Part shown: positions 53,651-61,596 of the stretch, piece by piece | Numbering within the stretch: position 1 is the first letter of the stretch | Layout: the number at the start of each line of letters is the position of its first letter | Source of the DNA: CAVZBW01 sp963778465 | Lineage (GTDB): Bacteria; Actinomycetota; Acidimicrobiia; Acidimicrobiales; RAAP-2 | NCBI GenBank assembly: GCA_963778465.1 | Contig: CAVZUK010000005.1 | Location: forward strand, 1-64,000 | Direction: 5' to 3' | Length of the DNA stretch: 64,000 nucleotides | Position numbers and translations under genes: made by a program | Notes under the pieces: model-generated | Told to the model about the DNA's origin: nothing | Databases searched by the model: none | Seen by the model: only the letters and a program-made list of their open reading frames with translations

Positions 53651-55115
53651 GGGCGCCCGAGACTCTATCTGCCGTCCCGTCCGCCACCGAACGTGCATCG
53701 GGACCGGCGCGAGGCGTGGCGTCGGGGAGGGCCTCAGGGCGCGTGGCGGAGACGGCGCCGGGGATACGGATCCGCACCGATGCTCCCCCTCGGGGGCGGT
53801 TGGCGGCGTTCACCTCTCCGCCGTGCGCCTCGACGACGCCCTTCACGATGGCCAAGCCGAGGCCGGTCCCGCCGTCGCCTCGAGAGCGGCTGGCGTCGGC
53901 CCGGCGAAACCGCTCGAACGCATGCGGCAGGAACGCCGGGTCGAAGCCGGGACCATCGTCGAGCACCTCGATCACCAGGGCCTGCCCCTCGGGGCGGCCG
54001 CACAGCGCGATCCGGCTCCCGGTGGGAGCGAAGCGCAGGGCGTTGTCGACGAGATTGTCGACGGCCTGACGGAGGCGTCCCCGGTCGACCTGGGCGCACA
54101 GGGCGGGCGGTGCATCGACCGTGCAGATGACCCCGGCCTCGGCGCTGCGTGCGGATCCCGCCAGCGCACTCTCCTCCAGTAGAGAAGTCACATCCACCAG
54201 CTCGATCCGGAGCGGGAGCTGGCGCTGATCGAGTCGGGCGAGGAGGAGGAGATCCTCGGTGAGCCTCGTCAGGCGCTCCACCTCCTGCGAGGCGTTCCGC
54301 ACCGCGGCGGTGAGCTCTTCGCGGCTCCTGCCGGGACGAGACGCCAGCTCGAGCTCCCCCCGCAACACGGTAAAGGGCGTACGCAGCTCGTGGCTGGCGT
54401 CCGCGACGAGGTCGCGCTCTCGTTGCAGCGCCCGCCGCAATCGAGCGAGAAGATCGTTCATGGTCCTGGCCAACGCAGCGATCTCGTCCCGGGTGGAGGG
54501 GACGCGCACCGTCGTCGGCGACGATCCCACGGCCCGCTCCGGGATCGCGGCCACCTCACGCCGGAGACGTTCGACGGGCCGGAGCGCCCCCATCGCCAGT
54601 ACATAGGCCCCTGCCCCGGCGAAAACCACGAACACCGAACACCCGATGGCGAGCTCCCGGGTCACCCGGCTGATCGTCGAGTCGTACGAGGCGAGGGAGG
54701 TGCCGACCACCGTGACCCAACCGGATCGCTGGGCAAGGGGTTGGGCCAAGAGGCGCTCGGACTCCCCCTCGATCTGCCGTGTGACGAGGATCCTCTCCTG
54801 GCGGGCGCGGTCGAGGTCCGCCGGTGAGAGCACGGGTTGTGTCCCGGCCTCCTCGCTCCCGGCCCGGACCCTCCCGCTCGCATCCACGATCTGCACCAGG
54901 TACTCCGGCGGGTTGGCGGCGACCCCCGAGGAGGACCCGGCCCGCGCCGCCGGGGAGAGGTACTGCGTGGCCTGGGCCGCCTGAGAAGCGAGCTGCGCAT
55001 CGATGGAGGAGAGGAGCGACGACGAGAGTGTCGTCACGAAGAGCCAGCCCCCGAGCGAGAGGAGCACCGCCGAGGCCGCCACGAAGACGAGCGTGAGGCG
55101 TAGCCGGATCGACAT
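53640..55115 (-). CDS. Two-component sensor histidine kinase
   Basis: 491 residues. TM1 (LTLVFVAASAVLLSLGGWLF), a ~120-residue extracellular sensor, TM2 (LAIGCSVFVVFAGAGAYVLA), HAMP (ALRPVERLRREVAAI), then HisKA DASHELRTPFTVLRGELE with phospho-His242, HATPase_c N box DNLVDNALRFAP and G boxes VLDDGPGFDPAFL, GGTGLGLAIV. It starts three bases after the regulator's stop. The signal is unknown. The pair is divergent from the flavin/ferric-reductase operon and may sense redox or metal state. Confidence 0.93.
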   Translation of the reverse strand: MSIRLRLTLVFVAASAVLLSLGGWLFVTTLSSSLLSSIDAQLASQAAQATQYLSPAARAGSSSGVAANPPEYLVQIVDASGRVRAGSEEAGTQPVLSPADLDRARQERILVTRQIEGESERLLAQPLAQRSGWVTVVGTSLASYDSTISRVTRELAIGCSVFVVFAGAGAYVLAMGALRPVERLRREVAAIPERAVGSSPTTVRVPSTRDEIAALARTMNDLLARLRRALQRERDLVADASHELRTPFTVLRGELELASRPGRSREELTAAVRNASQEVERLTRLTEDLLLLARLDQRQLPLRIELVDVTSLLEESALAGSARSAEAGVICTVDAPPALCAQVDRGRLRQAVDNLVDNALRFAPTGSRIALCGRPEGQALVIEVLDDGPGFDPAFLPHAFERFRRADASRSRGDGGTGLGLAIVKGVVEAHGGEVNAANRPRGGASVRIRIPGAVSATRPEALPDATPRAGPDARSVADGTADRVSGAHEP

Positions 55116-55118
55116 CGG

Positions 55119-55799
55119 CTAGTGATCGTCCTCGCTCCGGAGGCGGTAGCCGAGGCCGCGCACGGTCTCGAGATCGTGACGCCCGTAGGGCACGTCGATC
55201 TTGTCCCGGAGGTACTTGACGTACTGGTCGACGACGTTGGACGTTCCCTCGTAGGCGAAGTCCCAGGCCGCCTCGATGATCTGGGAGCGGGTGAGCACGG
55301 CGCCGGGATGCCGGAGGAAGAGCTCGAGGATCGACAATTCCTTGGGGGAGAGCCGCAGCTCGTCCTCGCCTCGCCATGCCCTCTTGGTGGACGTGTCCAG
55401 CCGGAGATCCCCGACCTCGAGCACGACCGGACGTGGGCGGTCGTCCCGGCGCGTGATCGAGCGGAGGCGCGCCGCGAGCTCGAGGAAGCTGAACGGCTTC
55501 ATGAGGTAGTCGTCGGCCCCGACGTCCAGCCCTCGGACACGGTCGCCCACCTCGTCACGAGCGGTGAGCATCAGCACCGGGGTCCACCGTCCGGCTGCCC
55601 GAAGGCGCCGACAGAGCTCGAACCCGTCGAACCCCGGCAACATGACGTCGAGGACGATCGCCCCGTACGGGAACTCGGTGGCCATCCAGAGGCCGTTCGG
55701 CCCGTCGGACGCGACGTCAACCGCATGGCCTTCCTCCTCGAGGCCGCGCTTCAGCAGCTCTCCCGTCCGGAGATCGTCCTCGACGACCAGCACACGCAT
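55119..55799 (-). CDS. OmpR/PhoB-family response regulator
   Basis: 226 residues from ATG 55799. Receiver domain with E8-D9-D, phospho-acceptor D51 (AIVLDVMLPG) and K101 (LMKPFS); C-terminal winged helix with RLSPKELSILELFLRHPGAV and VVDQYVKYLRDKID. The kinase gene follows at 3 bases. A palindrome at 55851-55866 lies in the shared divergent promoter and is a likely target. Confidence 0.95.
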   Translation of the reverse strand: MRVLVVEDDLRTGELLKRGLEEEGHAVDVASDGPNGLWMATEFPYGAIVLDVMLPGFDGFELCRRLRAAGRWTPVLMLTARDEVGDRVRGLDVGADDYLMKPFSFLELAARLRSITRRDDRPRPVVLEVGDLRLDTSTKRAWRGEDELRLSPKELSILELFLRHPGAVLTRSQIIEAAWDFAYEGTSNVVDQYVKYLRDKIDVPYGRHDLETVRGLGYRLRSEDDH

Positions 55800-55850
55800 A
55801 CCTCCAGCGTACGGGCCGACGGTGTGAAGACGATGAAGTGGGGGGCCCAG

Positions 55851-55866
55851 ATGTGAGCGTTCACAT
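55851..55866. promoter_or_regulatory. Inverted repeat in the divergent promoter of the two-component and flavin operons
   Basis: ATGTGA-GCGT-TCACAT is a perfect 6-4-6 palindrome, 52 bases upstream of the regulator ATG and 100 bases upstream of the 55966 gene. A further TCTCAC at about 55873 could be a second half-site. An OmpR-family regulator usually binds direct repeats, so the palindrome might serve another regulator; function is inferred from position. Confidence 0.5.
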
Positions 55867-55965
55867 GCAACTCTCACGGGCGCCTCATGGGCGTCGGCGC
55901 ATCCTGTCCGGAGGCCAGGCGCATGCCATACGGCGTGGGTCGGCAACCTGCAGAGGAGGTCAAGG

Positions 55966-56421
55966 ATGAGCGAGTCCCAAGGGTCGGAGCGGGGAGTCCG
56001 GCGACGGCTGCCCCAGTCCCGAGAGGACCGGGGCACCGGCGCACTCACGTCGAGAGTGCGGGGGTTGCGCCAGGTCCGCCGATGGTCCAATTGGTCGCTG
56101 GCGGCGCTGGTCGTCGGCGTGGGAGCCATGGTGGGGGCGCTCGCCCGGACGATCCCGGCGCCCCCGTCGACGGCCGCTACGTCGCAGGTGGCCACGTCGC
56201 CGGCCACTGGTGCCGGAACACCGGCTTCTGTCTCGGCCGGGAGCACTGCCGCCGCGGCGCCGAAGGTCGCGAGCCCCGTGGCCACGACGAGCGCCTCGGG
56301 CGTGGCGCCCGCTGCGGCTTCGGGGTCGGGTTCGAGGTCGGCCGCGCCGCAGGGGGCGACAGCAGGCTCCGCAGGAGCAACGACGGCGGGCCGCGGCTCG
56401 TCGCCGGGGTGGGACTCGTGA
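55966..56421 (+). CDS. Membrane-anchored low-complexity protein beside ApbE
   Basis: 151 residues from ATG 55966. A basic N-terminus precedes one membrane segment (WSLAALVVGVGAMVGALA, 43-60), and the remaining ~90 residues are Ala/Ser/Thr/Gly/Pro-rich. In similar operons this place holds an FMN-binding-domain protein with the same kind of linker; the FMN_bind domain is absent here. Two GAT tripeptides (residues 130-132, 137-139) faintly recall the [S/T]GAT flavinylation site but are not preceded by Ser/Thr. Its stop overlaps apbE. Role: possibly a degenerate flavin carrier. Confidence 0.55.
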   Translation: MSESQGSERGVRRRLPQSREDRGTGALTSRVRGLRQVRRWSNWSLAALVVGVGAMVGALARTIPAPPSTAATSQVATSPATGAGTPASVSAGSTAAAAPKVASPVATTSASGVAPAAASGSGSRSAAPQGATAGSAGATTAGRGSSPGWDS

Positions 56422-57464
56422 TGGGCGCCGACCGCCGCGCCCGGGACGGCGGCTGGTGCCGGGTCGACACCGGGGCGGAGTCGGTCGCGGTCGTCGAGCG
56501 TTTCGCTCTCGGTACGACCGCTCGGCTGGCGGTCTGGCCGGTGGCCCATTTGGGTCCCGCCCTCGAGGCGGCGGACCGCGAGCTGGACGCCCTCGACCGC
56601 CAGGCCAGCCGGTTCCGAGGGGACTCGGAGATTTCTCAGGTGGCAAGGTCAACGGGCAGCACCTTCCTCGTGAGCGACGGGTTGGCCGAGGCCATCGAGG
56701 TGGCCCTCTGGGCGGCCAGATGGACCGAAGGCCGCGTCGATCCCACCGTCGGCGAGTCGCTCGTGCGGCTGGGCTACGACCGCGACTTCGTGGAGGTTCG
56801 ATCCGGGACCGAATCGGGCGTCGAGCCGGGCGGGCCGGTCCCCGGCTGGCGGACCGTCCGACTGCGAGGGCGTCTCCTCGAGGTTCCGCGAGGGACCGTG
56901 ATCGACCTCGGTGCCACCGCCAAGGGGCTGGGCGCGGACCGGGCCGCCGGAGCGGCGCTCGCCGCGACCGACCGGACGGGAGGGGTGCTGGTCGACCTGG
57001 GCGGGGACCTCGCCGTGGCCGGTCGTTCACCCTCGGGCGGGTGGCCGGTCCTCGTCACGGAAGATCCCGCGGCCCCCCGGGGACCGAGATGCCAGGTGGT
57101 GCGCCTTCCCTCGGGTGCCTTGGCGACGTCGTCGGTCGTGACGCGTCGGTGGCGGCGCGGCGGTCGGGAGCTCCACCATCTCATCGACCCCGGCACCGGG
57201 TCTCCCGCGACGGGTCCGTGGCGCACGGCCACTGTCGCAGCCCCGACCTGCGCGATGGCCAATGCGGCCGCCACGGCGGTGGTCGTCGGGGGAGCGAGCG
57301 CCGTGCCGTGGTTGCGCTCGGTCGGCCTACCGGCCCGGTTGGTCGGCATCGACGGCGCCATGAAGTTTCTCGGTGCGTGGCCGCGCGTCGACGACTCGAT
57401 CGTCGACGTCGAGGTCGCGCCCCCATGCGAGAGCGCCGATCCCGTCGTGAGCCCATCGTCATGA
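56421..57464 (+). CDS. apbE: FAD:protein FMN transferase
   Basis: 347 residues from ATG 56421 (overlap TGATG). ApbE motifs: ERFALGTTARLAVW, ASRFRGDSEISQVARSTGST, RVDPTVGESLVRLGYDRDF, VIDLGATAKGLGADRAA, LVDLGGDLAVAG and HHLIDPGTGSPATG. The enzyme covalently attaches FMN from FAD to a Thr of a target protein (motif S/T-G-A-T). Here no classical target is encoded next to it. It is coupled to the ferric-reductase-like gene by ATGA. Confidence 0.92.
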   Translation: MGADRRARDGGWCRVDTGAESVAVVERFALGTTARLAVWPVAHLGPALEAADRELDALDRQASRFRGDSEISQVARSTGSTFLVSDGLAEAIEVALWAARWTEGRVDPTVGESLVRLGYDRDFVEVRSGTESGVEPGGPVPGWRTVRLRGRLLEVPRGTVIDLGATAKGLGADRAAGAALAATDRTGGVLVDLGGDLAVAGRSPSGGWPVLVTEDPAAPRGPRCQVVRLPSGALATSSVVTRRWRRGGRELHHLIDPGTGSPATGPWRTATVAAPTCAMANAAATAVVVGGASAVPWLRSVGLPARLVGIDGAMKFLGAWPRVDDSIVDVEVAPPCESADPVVSPSS

Positions 57465-58102
57465 GCGCCGCCACACCTGGATTGGCCCATGCCGCCACCA
57501 CCGGCCTGCCGTGGTGGTGGCTCGTCTCCCGGGCGAGCGGGCTCGGGCTCCTCGTCGTCTTGAGCGCTTCGATGGCCCTCGGCGTGGCGACCCGGATCGG
57601 CTCCGCCCCACGTGCGTGGAGTCGGTTTGCGGTCGCCGAGTTGCATCGCACGCTGGCCCTCTTCGGGGTCGCCCTCCTGGTCCTCCACGTCGTGACCGCG
57701 GTGGTCGATCCCTATGTGAGCATCGGCTGGTGGGCGACGCTCGTGCCCTTCGTCTCGCACTTCCGGACCCTGGCGATCGGGGTCGGCACACTGGCGGTCG
57801 ACCTGGTTGCCGCGGTGGTCGTGACGAGCGTGATGCGTCGGCGTCTGGGCTTCCGCGCATGGCGAGCCGTCCACTGGCTGGCCTACCTGGCCTGGCCGGC
57901 GGCCCTCGCTCATAGCGTCGGAGCCGGTAGCGACCTCGGGATCTGGTGGGTGGCCGCCCTGGTCTGGGGATCGGTGAGCGCCGTCGCCCTCGCGCTCGGG
58001 GTCCGGTTGGCGGCGGCCCTTCGGACCACGAGGCGGATCGGCCGCCCCCGATGCCCTCGTCTCGGTCGCCGCCGGGTGTTGTTGGCGGCTCGACATGGTT
58101 GA
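57461..58102 (+). CDS. Ferric-reductase-like transmembrane protein
   Basis: 213 residues from ATG 57461. Six hydrophobic helices (WLVSRASGLGLLVVLSASM, TLALFGVALLVLHVVTAVVD, LVPFVSHFRTLAIGVGTLAV, WRAVHWLAYLAWPAALAHSV) carry His residues (ELHRTLALF, VLHVV, VHWL, LAHS) in the spacing of the bis-heme ferric-reductase domain. It would move electrons across the membrane between cytosolic flavoprotein and an outside acceptor. The following NuoF-like gene overlaps its end by 8 bases. Confidence 0.85.
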   Translation: MSAATPGLAHAATTGLPWWWLVSRASGLGLLVVLSASMALGVATRIGSAPRAWSRFAVAELHRTLALFGVALLVLHVVTAVVDPYVSIGWWATLVPFVSHFRTLAIGVGTLAVDLVAAVVVTSVMRRRLGFRAWRAVHWLAYLAWPAALAHSVGAGSDLGIWWVAALVWGSVSAVALALGVRLAAALRTTRRIGRPRCPRLGRRRVLLAARHG

Positions 58103-59408
58103 CGTCACGGCAGTGCTGCCGCCGGGACGCCGGCCCGGGCCACAGCCGCCAGGAGAGGTGCGGCGGGTGATCCCTCCGGAGGCGGGCGGTACGCCGACGT
58201 GGGCGGACCACGTGCGGATCCATGGGCCCCTGCCGTGTGCCCGGCCCTCGGACGCCTGGCGTCGGGGCGGGATCGACGAGATCGCACGCTCGGGGCTTCT
58301 CGGCAGGGGTGGCGCCGCCTTTCCTGTGGCGACCAAGCTGCGGGCCGTGTGCGGTGCGCCGGGACGCCCGGTCGTAATCGCGAACGGCACCGAAGGCGAG
58401 CCGGTCGTTCGCAAGGATCGGGTCCTGCTCACCGAGGCGCCGCACCTCGTGCTCGACGGGGCGATGGTGGCAGCGCGGATCGTCGGGGCGACGGAGATCG
58501 TGGTCGTCGCGCACGCCGAGGTCCTCCCTTCGGTGCAGGCGGCGGTGGCACAGCGCACGCGAACGGATCGCGACGCGACGCGGGTGCGAGTGGTCTGCGC
58601 CGGCCCGAGCTTCGTGAGCGGCGAGGCCAGCGCCGTCGTGAACCTGGTCGGCCATTCGCGGCCGGTCCCCAGGACCAAGCCACCGCACCTGGCCGAAAGG
58701 GGGCTGCGTCGGCGCCCGACGTTGGTGCACAACGTCGAGACCTTGGCCCACCTCGCGCTGATCGCGCGCCACGGTCCGGAGTGGTTCCGCCTCGTCGGCA
58801 CCGAGGACGAGCCAGGATCGACGCTCGTCACCGTCGTCGGCGCGGTCGAGCGGCCCGGGGTTTTCGAGGTTGCGATCGGGGCACCCCTCGCAGAGGTGCT
58901 GGGTCTCGCCGGCGGCGCGACCGCCGAGCTCCAGGCCCTCCTGATCGGTGGCTACTCGGGCCGTTGGCTGCCGGCGGATCGGGCTCTTTCGTCGCAATTC
59001 TGCGCCTCGAAGCTGGGGACCGGCCTCGGAGCCGGCCTCGTGGCCGCGCTGCCGTCGTCGGCATGCGGCGTGGTCGAGACGGCTCGGATCGCCCGATACC
59101 TGGCCTCGGAGTCCGCGGGCCAGTGCGGACCCTGCGCGTTCGGTCTGCCCGCGGTTGCCGGTGAGCTCGAGTCGCTGGCGTCGGGCCGACCCGCTGAGCT
59201 GGACGATCTGCAGCGCTGGCTCGGGGAGATCCCCGGGCGCGGCGCCTGCGGCCATCCCGATGGCGCGATCCGCATGGTCTCAAGCGCGCTCAGCGTGTTT
59301 GCCCGCGAGGTGGCCGAGCACCGGGCTGGCCGGTGCACGGCGGGGCCTGGCGCGGGGTTCGTGGCGACGGGGGACGGGCCCTGCCGCAGGACTGGGAACC
59401 GCCGGTGA
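58095..59408 (+). CDS. NuoF-like NADH-binding iron-sulfur protein
   Basis: 437 residues. It resembles the 51-kDa subunit of complex I: the FMN/NADH region (SGLLGRGGAAFPVATKLRAV, VIANGTEGEPVVRKDRVLLT), an SLBB-type central domain (GAVERPGVFEVAIGAPLAEV), and the 4Fe-4S end SAGQCGPCAFGLPAVAGELE with a fourth Cys in RGACGHPDGAI. It probably takes electrons from NAD(P)H and passes them to the ferredoxin encoded next or to the ferric-reductase-like protein. Function in such operons is not settled. Confidence 0.85.
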   Translation: MVDVTAVLPPGRRPGPQPPGEVRRVIPPEAGGTPTWADHVRIHGPLPCARPSDAWRRGGIDEIARSGLLGRGGAAFPVATKLRAVCGAPGRPVVIANGTEGEPVVRKDRVLLTEAPHLVLDGAMVAARIVGATEIVVVAHAEVLPSVQAAVAQRTRTDRDATRVRVVCAGPSFVSGEASAVVNLVGHSRPVPRTKPPHLAERGLRRRPTLVHNVETLAHLALIARHGPEWFRLVGTEDEPGSTLVTVVGAVERPGVFEVAIGAPLAEVLGLAGGATAELQALLIGGYSGRWLPADRALSSQFCASKLGTGLGAGLVAALPSSACGVVETARIARYLASESAGQCGPCAFGLPAVAGELESLASGRPAELDDLQRWLGEIPGRGACGHPDGAIRMVSSALSVFAREVAEHRAGRCTAGPGAGFVATGDGPCRRTGNRR

Positions 59409-59623
59409 GCGAAGCCCTGCAGTTCGCGGTGGACCGCATCGCCTGCGATGGCCGGGGGCTGTGCGCGGAGATCGCGCCCGAGCTCATCGATCTCGACGAC
59501 TGGGGATACCCGATCCTGTACCCGGGAGCCCTGCCCGAGGAGCTGGTCGGATCGGCCGAGGACGCCGTCGGGATCTGCCCGAAGATGGCCCTGCGCCTGG
59601 AGCGGCTGACCAGGAGTCGGTGA
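59405..59623 (+). CDS. Small 3Fe-4S-type ferredoxin
   Basis: 72 residues from GTG 59405, overlapping the previous stop. FAVDRIACDGRGLCAEIAPE has C-x5-C, and EDAVGICPKMAL the distant Cys-Pro, the pattern of single-cluster [3Fe-4S] ferredoxins of actinobacteria. It acts as electron carrier for the NuoF-like or ferric-reductase-like partner. Last gene of the operon; convergent with the PAS kinase. Confidence 0.88.
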   Translation: MSEALQFAVDRIACDGRGLCAEIAPELIDLDDWGYPILYPGALPEELVGSAEDAVGICPKMALRLERLTRSR

Positions 59624-59634
59624 CGTGGGGGCCC

Positions 59635-60846
59635 TCAGCCGCCGAGCCCACGGAGGGTGACCGTGACCCGGGTCCCGGCTCCCTCCTCGGAGTCGATGCG
59701 GATGGTGCCGCGATGGCCCTCGACGATCGCCCGGACGACCGAGAGCCCGATTCCGCTGCCGGCCACCGAGGCGGTCCGGGCGTTCGATCCCCGGTAGAAG
59801 CGGTCGAGCACGAGCCGCAGCTCTTCGTCGGGGACCCCGATGCCGGTGTCGTTGCACTGGATGCGCCATCCGGAGTCCACGGGTGAGACTCGCAGATCGA
59901 CGCGGCCGCCCGACGGGGTGAACTTGATCGCGTTGGAGAGGAGGTTGTCGACCACCTGGGCGATGCGATCCTCGTCGCCCATGAGCTCGGGACCGCGCCG
60001 GATCGACGTGTGCAGGTCGACCTTCTTGGACGCGGCGGTCCGGCGGGCGCGGTCGACGGAGCGCCGTGCGACGGTCGCCACGTCGACCGGTGCGGACTTG
60101 AGGCGGAGGCCGCCGGGACCGACCTCGCTCAGGAACTCGAGGTCCCCCGTCAGCCGGACCAACCGACGCACCGCGTCGTTGATCGTGGCGAGGTACTCCT
60201 GCACGACCGAGCTGGGGCGCTCGTCGCTCGTGACGATCTCTTCGGTCATCAGCTCGCAAAATCCCGAGATCGTCGTGAGCGGGGTGCGGAGCTCGTGGGC
60301 CAAGGCGGCCATGAGCTCCTCGCGATGCGCGGCGTTGATGGCCAGCTCGTCGGCCCGTCCGCGGAGCTCTTCGAGGAGCCGGTCGCGTTCTTCCATCCAG
60401 TCGTGACGCTCGGTCACGTCATGGGCGTAGACCACGATGCCCCCGATGTCGGGGTCGTCGAGGAGGGACTCGGCGAACGCCTCCATGTAGTGGAAGCGAC
60501 CCTCCGTCGTGCGGATCCGGAACTCGAGCGGCTGGTCGCGACCCACCCGCCCGGCCAGCAGGTCTTCGAAGGAGGCGCGGGCCCGCCCGACCTCGTCGGG
60601 ATGGATCACCGAGAGGGCGTCCTCTCCGGCCTCGAGCCCGACGTGGGCGCCAAAGACGCTCAGAGCCCCTCCGGCAGACCATCGGAGAGCACCGTCAGCT
60701 TCGAGGACGGTGATGATCGTGTCGGCGCGTTCGAGCAGGCGCTCCAGGACCGAGTAGGCCATGACGGCAGAGTGGTCGGGGGTGTCGGCCGGGCCGGCGT
60801 CGGCCCGCTGACGCAAGCCGCGGGTCGAATCGTGTGCCATCGCCAT
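59635..60846 (-). CDS. PAS-domain sensor histidine kinase (orphan)
   Basis: 403 residues, no membrane segment. An N-terminal PAS/PAC domain (ADTIITVLEADGALRWSAGG, SVIHPDEVGRARASF, RFHYMEAFAESLLDD) precedes HisKA with phospho-His184 (AALAHELRTPLTTISG) and HATPase_c (DNLLSNAIKFTP, CNDTGIGVPDEEL, GSGIGLSVVRAIVEGH). No response regulator gene lies beside it. A cytosolic signal (redox, ligand, light) is likely but cannot be named. Confidence 0.9.
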   Translation of the reverse strand: MAMAHDSTRGLRQRADAGPADTPDHSAVMAYSVLERLLERADTIITVLEADGALRWSAGGALSVFGAHVGLEAGEDALSVIHPDEVGRARASFEDLLAGRVGRDQPLEFRIRTTEGRFHYMEAFAESLLDDPDIGGIVVYAHDVTERHDWMEERDRLLEELRGRADELAINAAHREELMAALAHELRTPLTTISGFCELMTEEIVTSDERPSSVVQEYLATINDAVRRLVRLTGDLEFLSEVGPGGLRLKSAPVDVATVARRSVDRARRTAASKKVDLHTSIRRGPELMGDEDRIAQVVDNLLSNAIKFTPSGGRVDLRVSPVDSGWRIQCNDTGIGVPDEELRLVLDRFYRGSNARTASVAGSGIGLSVVRAIVEGHRGTIRIDSEEGAGTRVTVTLRGLGG

Positions 60847-60988
60847 ACGTGAGCGCCCCTCGTGGACGGTTCACTTCTACCATCTCGGCGCGGTGTCCGC
60901 CGGATCACGGGGCCTCAGCCGAGGGGTTTGCAACTGCTCCCGTCCTAGTAGTCAGTAGTTGTCGTACGTACGTTCTAGATTTGAGGTT

Positions 60989-61596
60989 GTGAACCTGTCG
61001 GAGTGGGCGGACCGAGTCGGCGTATCGAAGTTCACCGCCTATCGGTGGTTCCGGGAGGGGACGTTACCGGTTCCTGCCCAGCGGCTCGGGCGTCTGATCC
61101 TGGTCGACGCGTCGACAGGGCATCGGGCTTTCGCTCGGCGGGTCGGACGGTGCTCTACGGGCGGGTCTCGTCTCACGATCAAGTCGCCGATCTCGATCGC
61201 CAAGTCGCCCGATTGACCACGTGGGCGACCGAGAACGATCACTCGGTGGATGAGGTGGTGCGAGAAGTGGGCTCGGGGATGAACGGCAAGCGGCGCAAGC
61301 TGGCGCGGCTGCTGGCCGACCCCACCGCCACCCACATCGTGGTCGAACACCGAGATCGCCTGGCCCGTTTCGACATCGAACACCTCGAGGCCGCCCTCTC
61401 CGCCCAGGCCCGGCGGATCGTCGTGGTCGAAGGGGGCGAAGTCGACGATGACCTCGTTCGAGACGTGACCGAGGCACTCACCTCGTTCTGCGCCCGGCTC
61501 TATGGGCGCCGAGGCGCCCGCAACCGCGCCGAGAAGGCCCTGCGGTGTGCCAAGCACGATGTCGGGCCCGCCGCTCTCGGTGGCGGCGAGCGATGA
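60989..61596 (+). pseudogene. tnpA: IS607-family serine recombinase TnpA, frameshifted
   Basis: The first frame begins at GTG 60989 (NLSEWADRVGVSKFTAYRWF, REGTLPVPAQRLGRLILV), a MerR-like helix-turn-helix. Near 61125 the frame shifts and continues in RTVLYGRVSSHDQVADLDRQ, whose Y-x-R-V-S-S holds the catalytic Ser, ending with VVEHRDRLARFDIEHLEAAL and VRDVTEALTSFCARLYGRRG. One base is out of place, so transposition is presumably lost unless it is a sequencing error. Confidence 0.8.

Noticed and set aside
56795..56804. GGTTCGATCC, resembling a tRNA T-arm
   Set aside because: It lies inside apbE and no acceptor or anticodon arms can be folded around it.
60847..60988. Short GTAGT/GTACGTACG stretches as a possible CRISPR or inverted-repeat array
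   Set aside because: Units are too short and irregular; more likely part of the IS607 left end.
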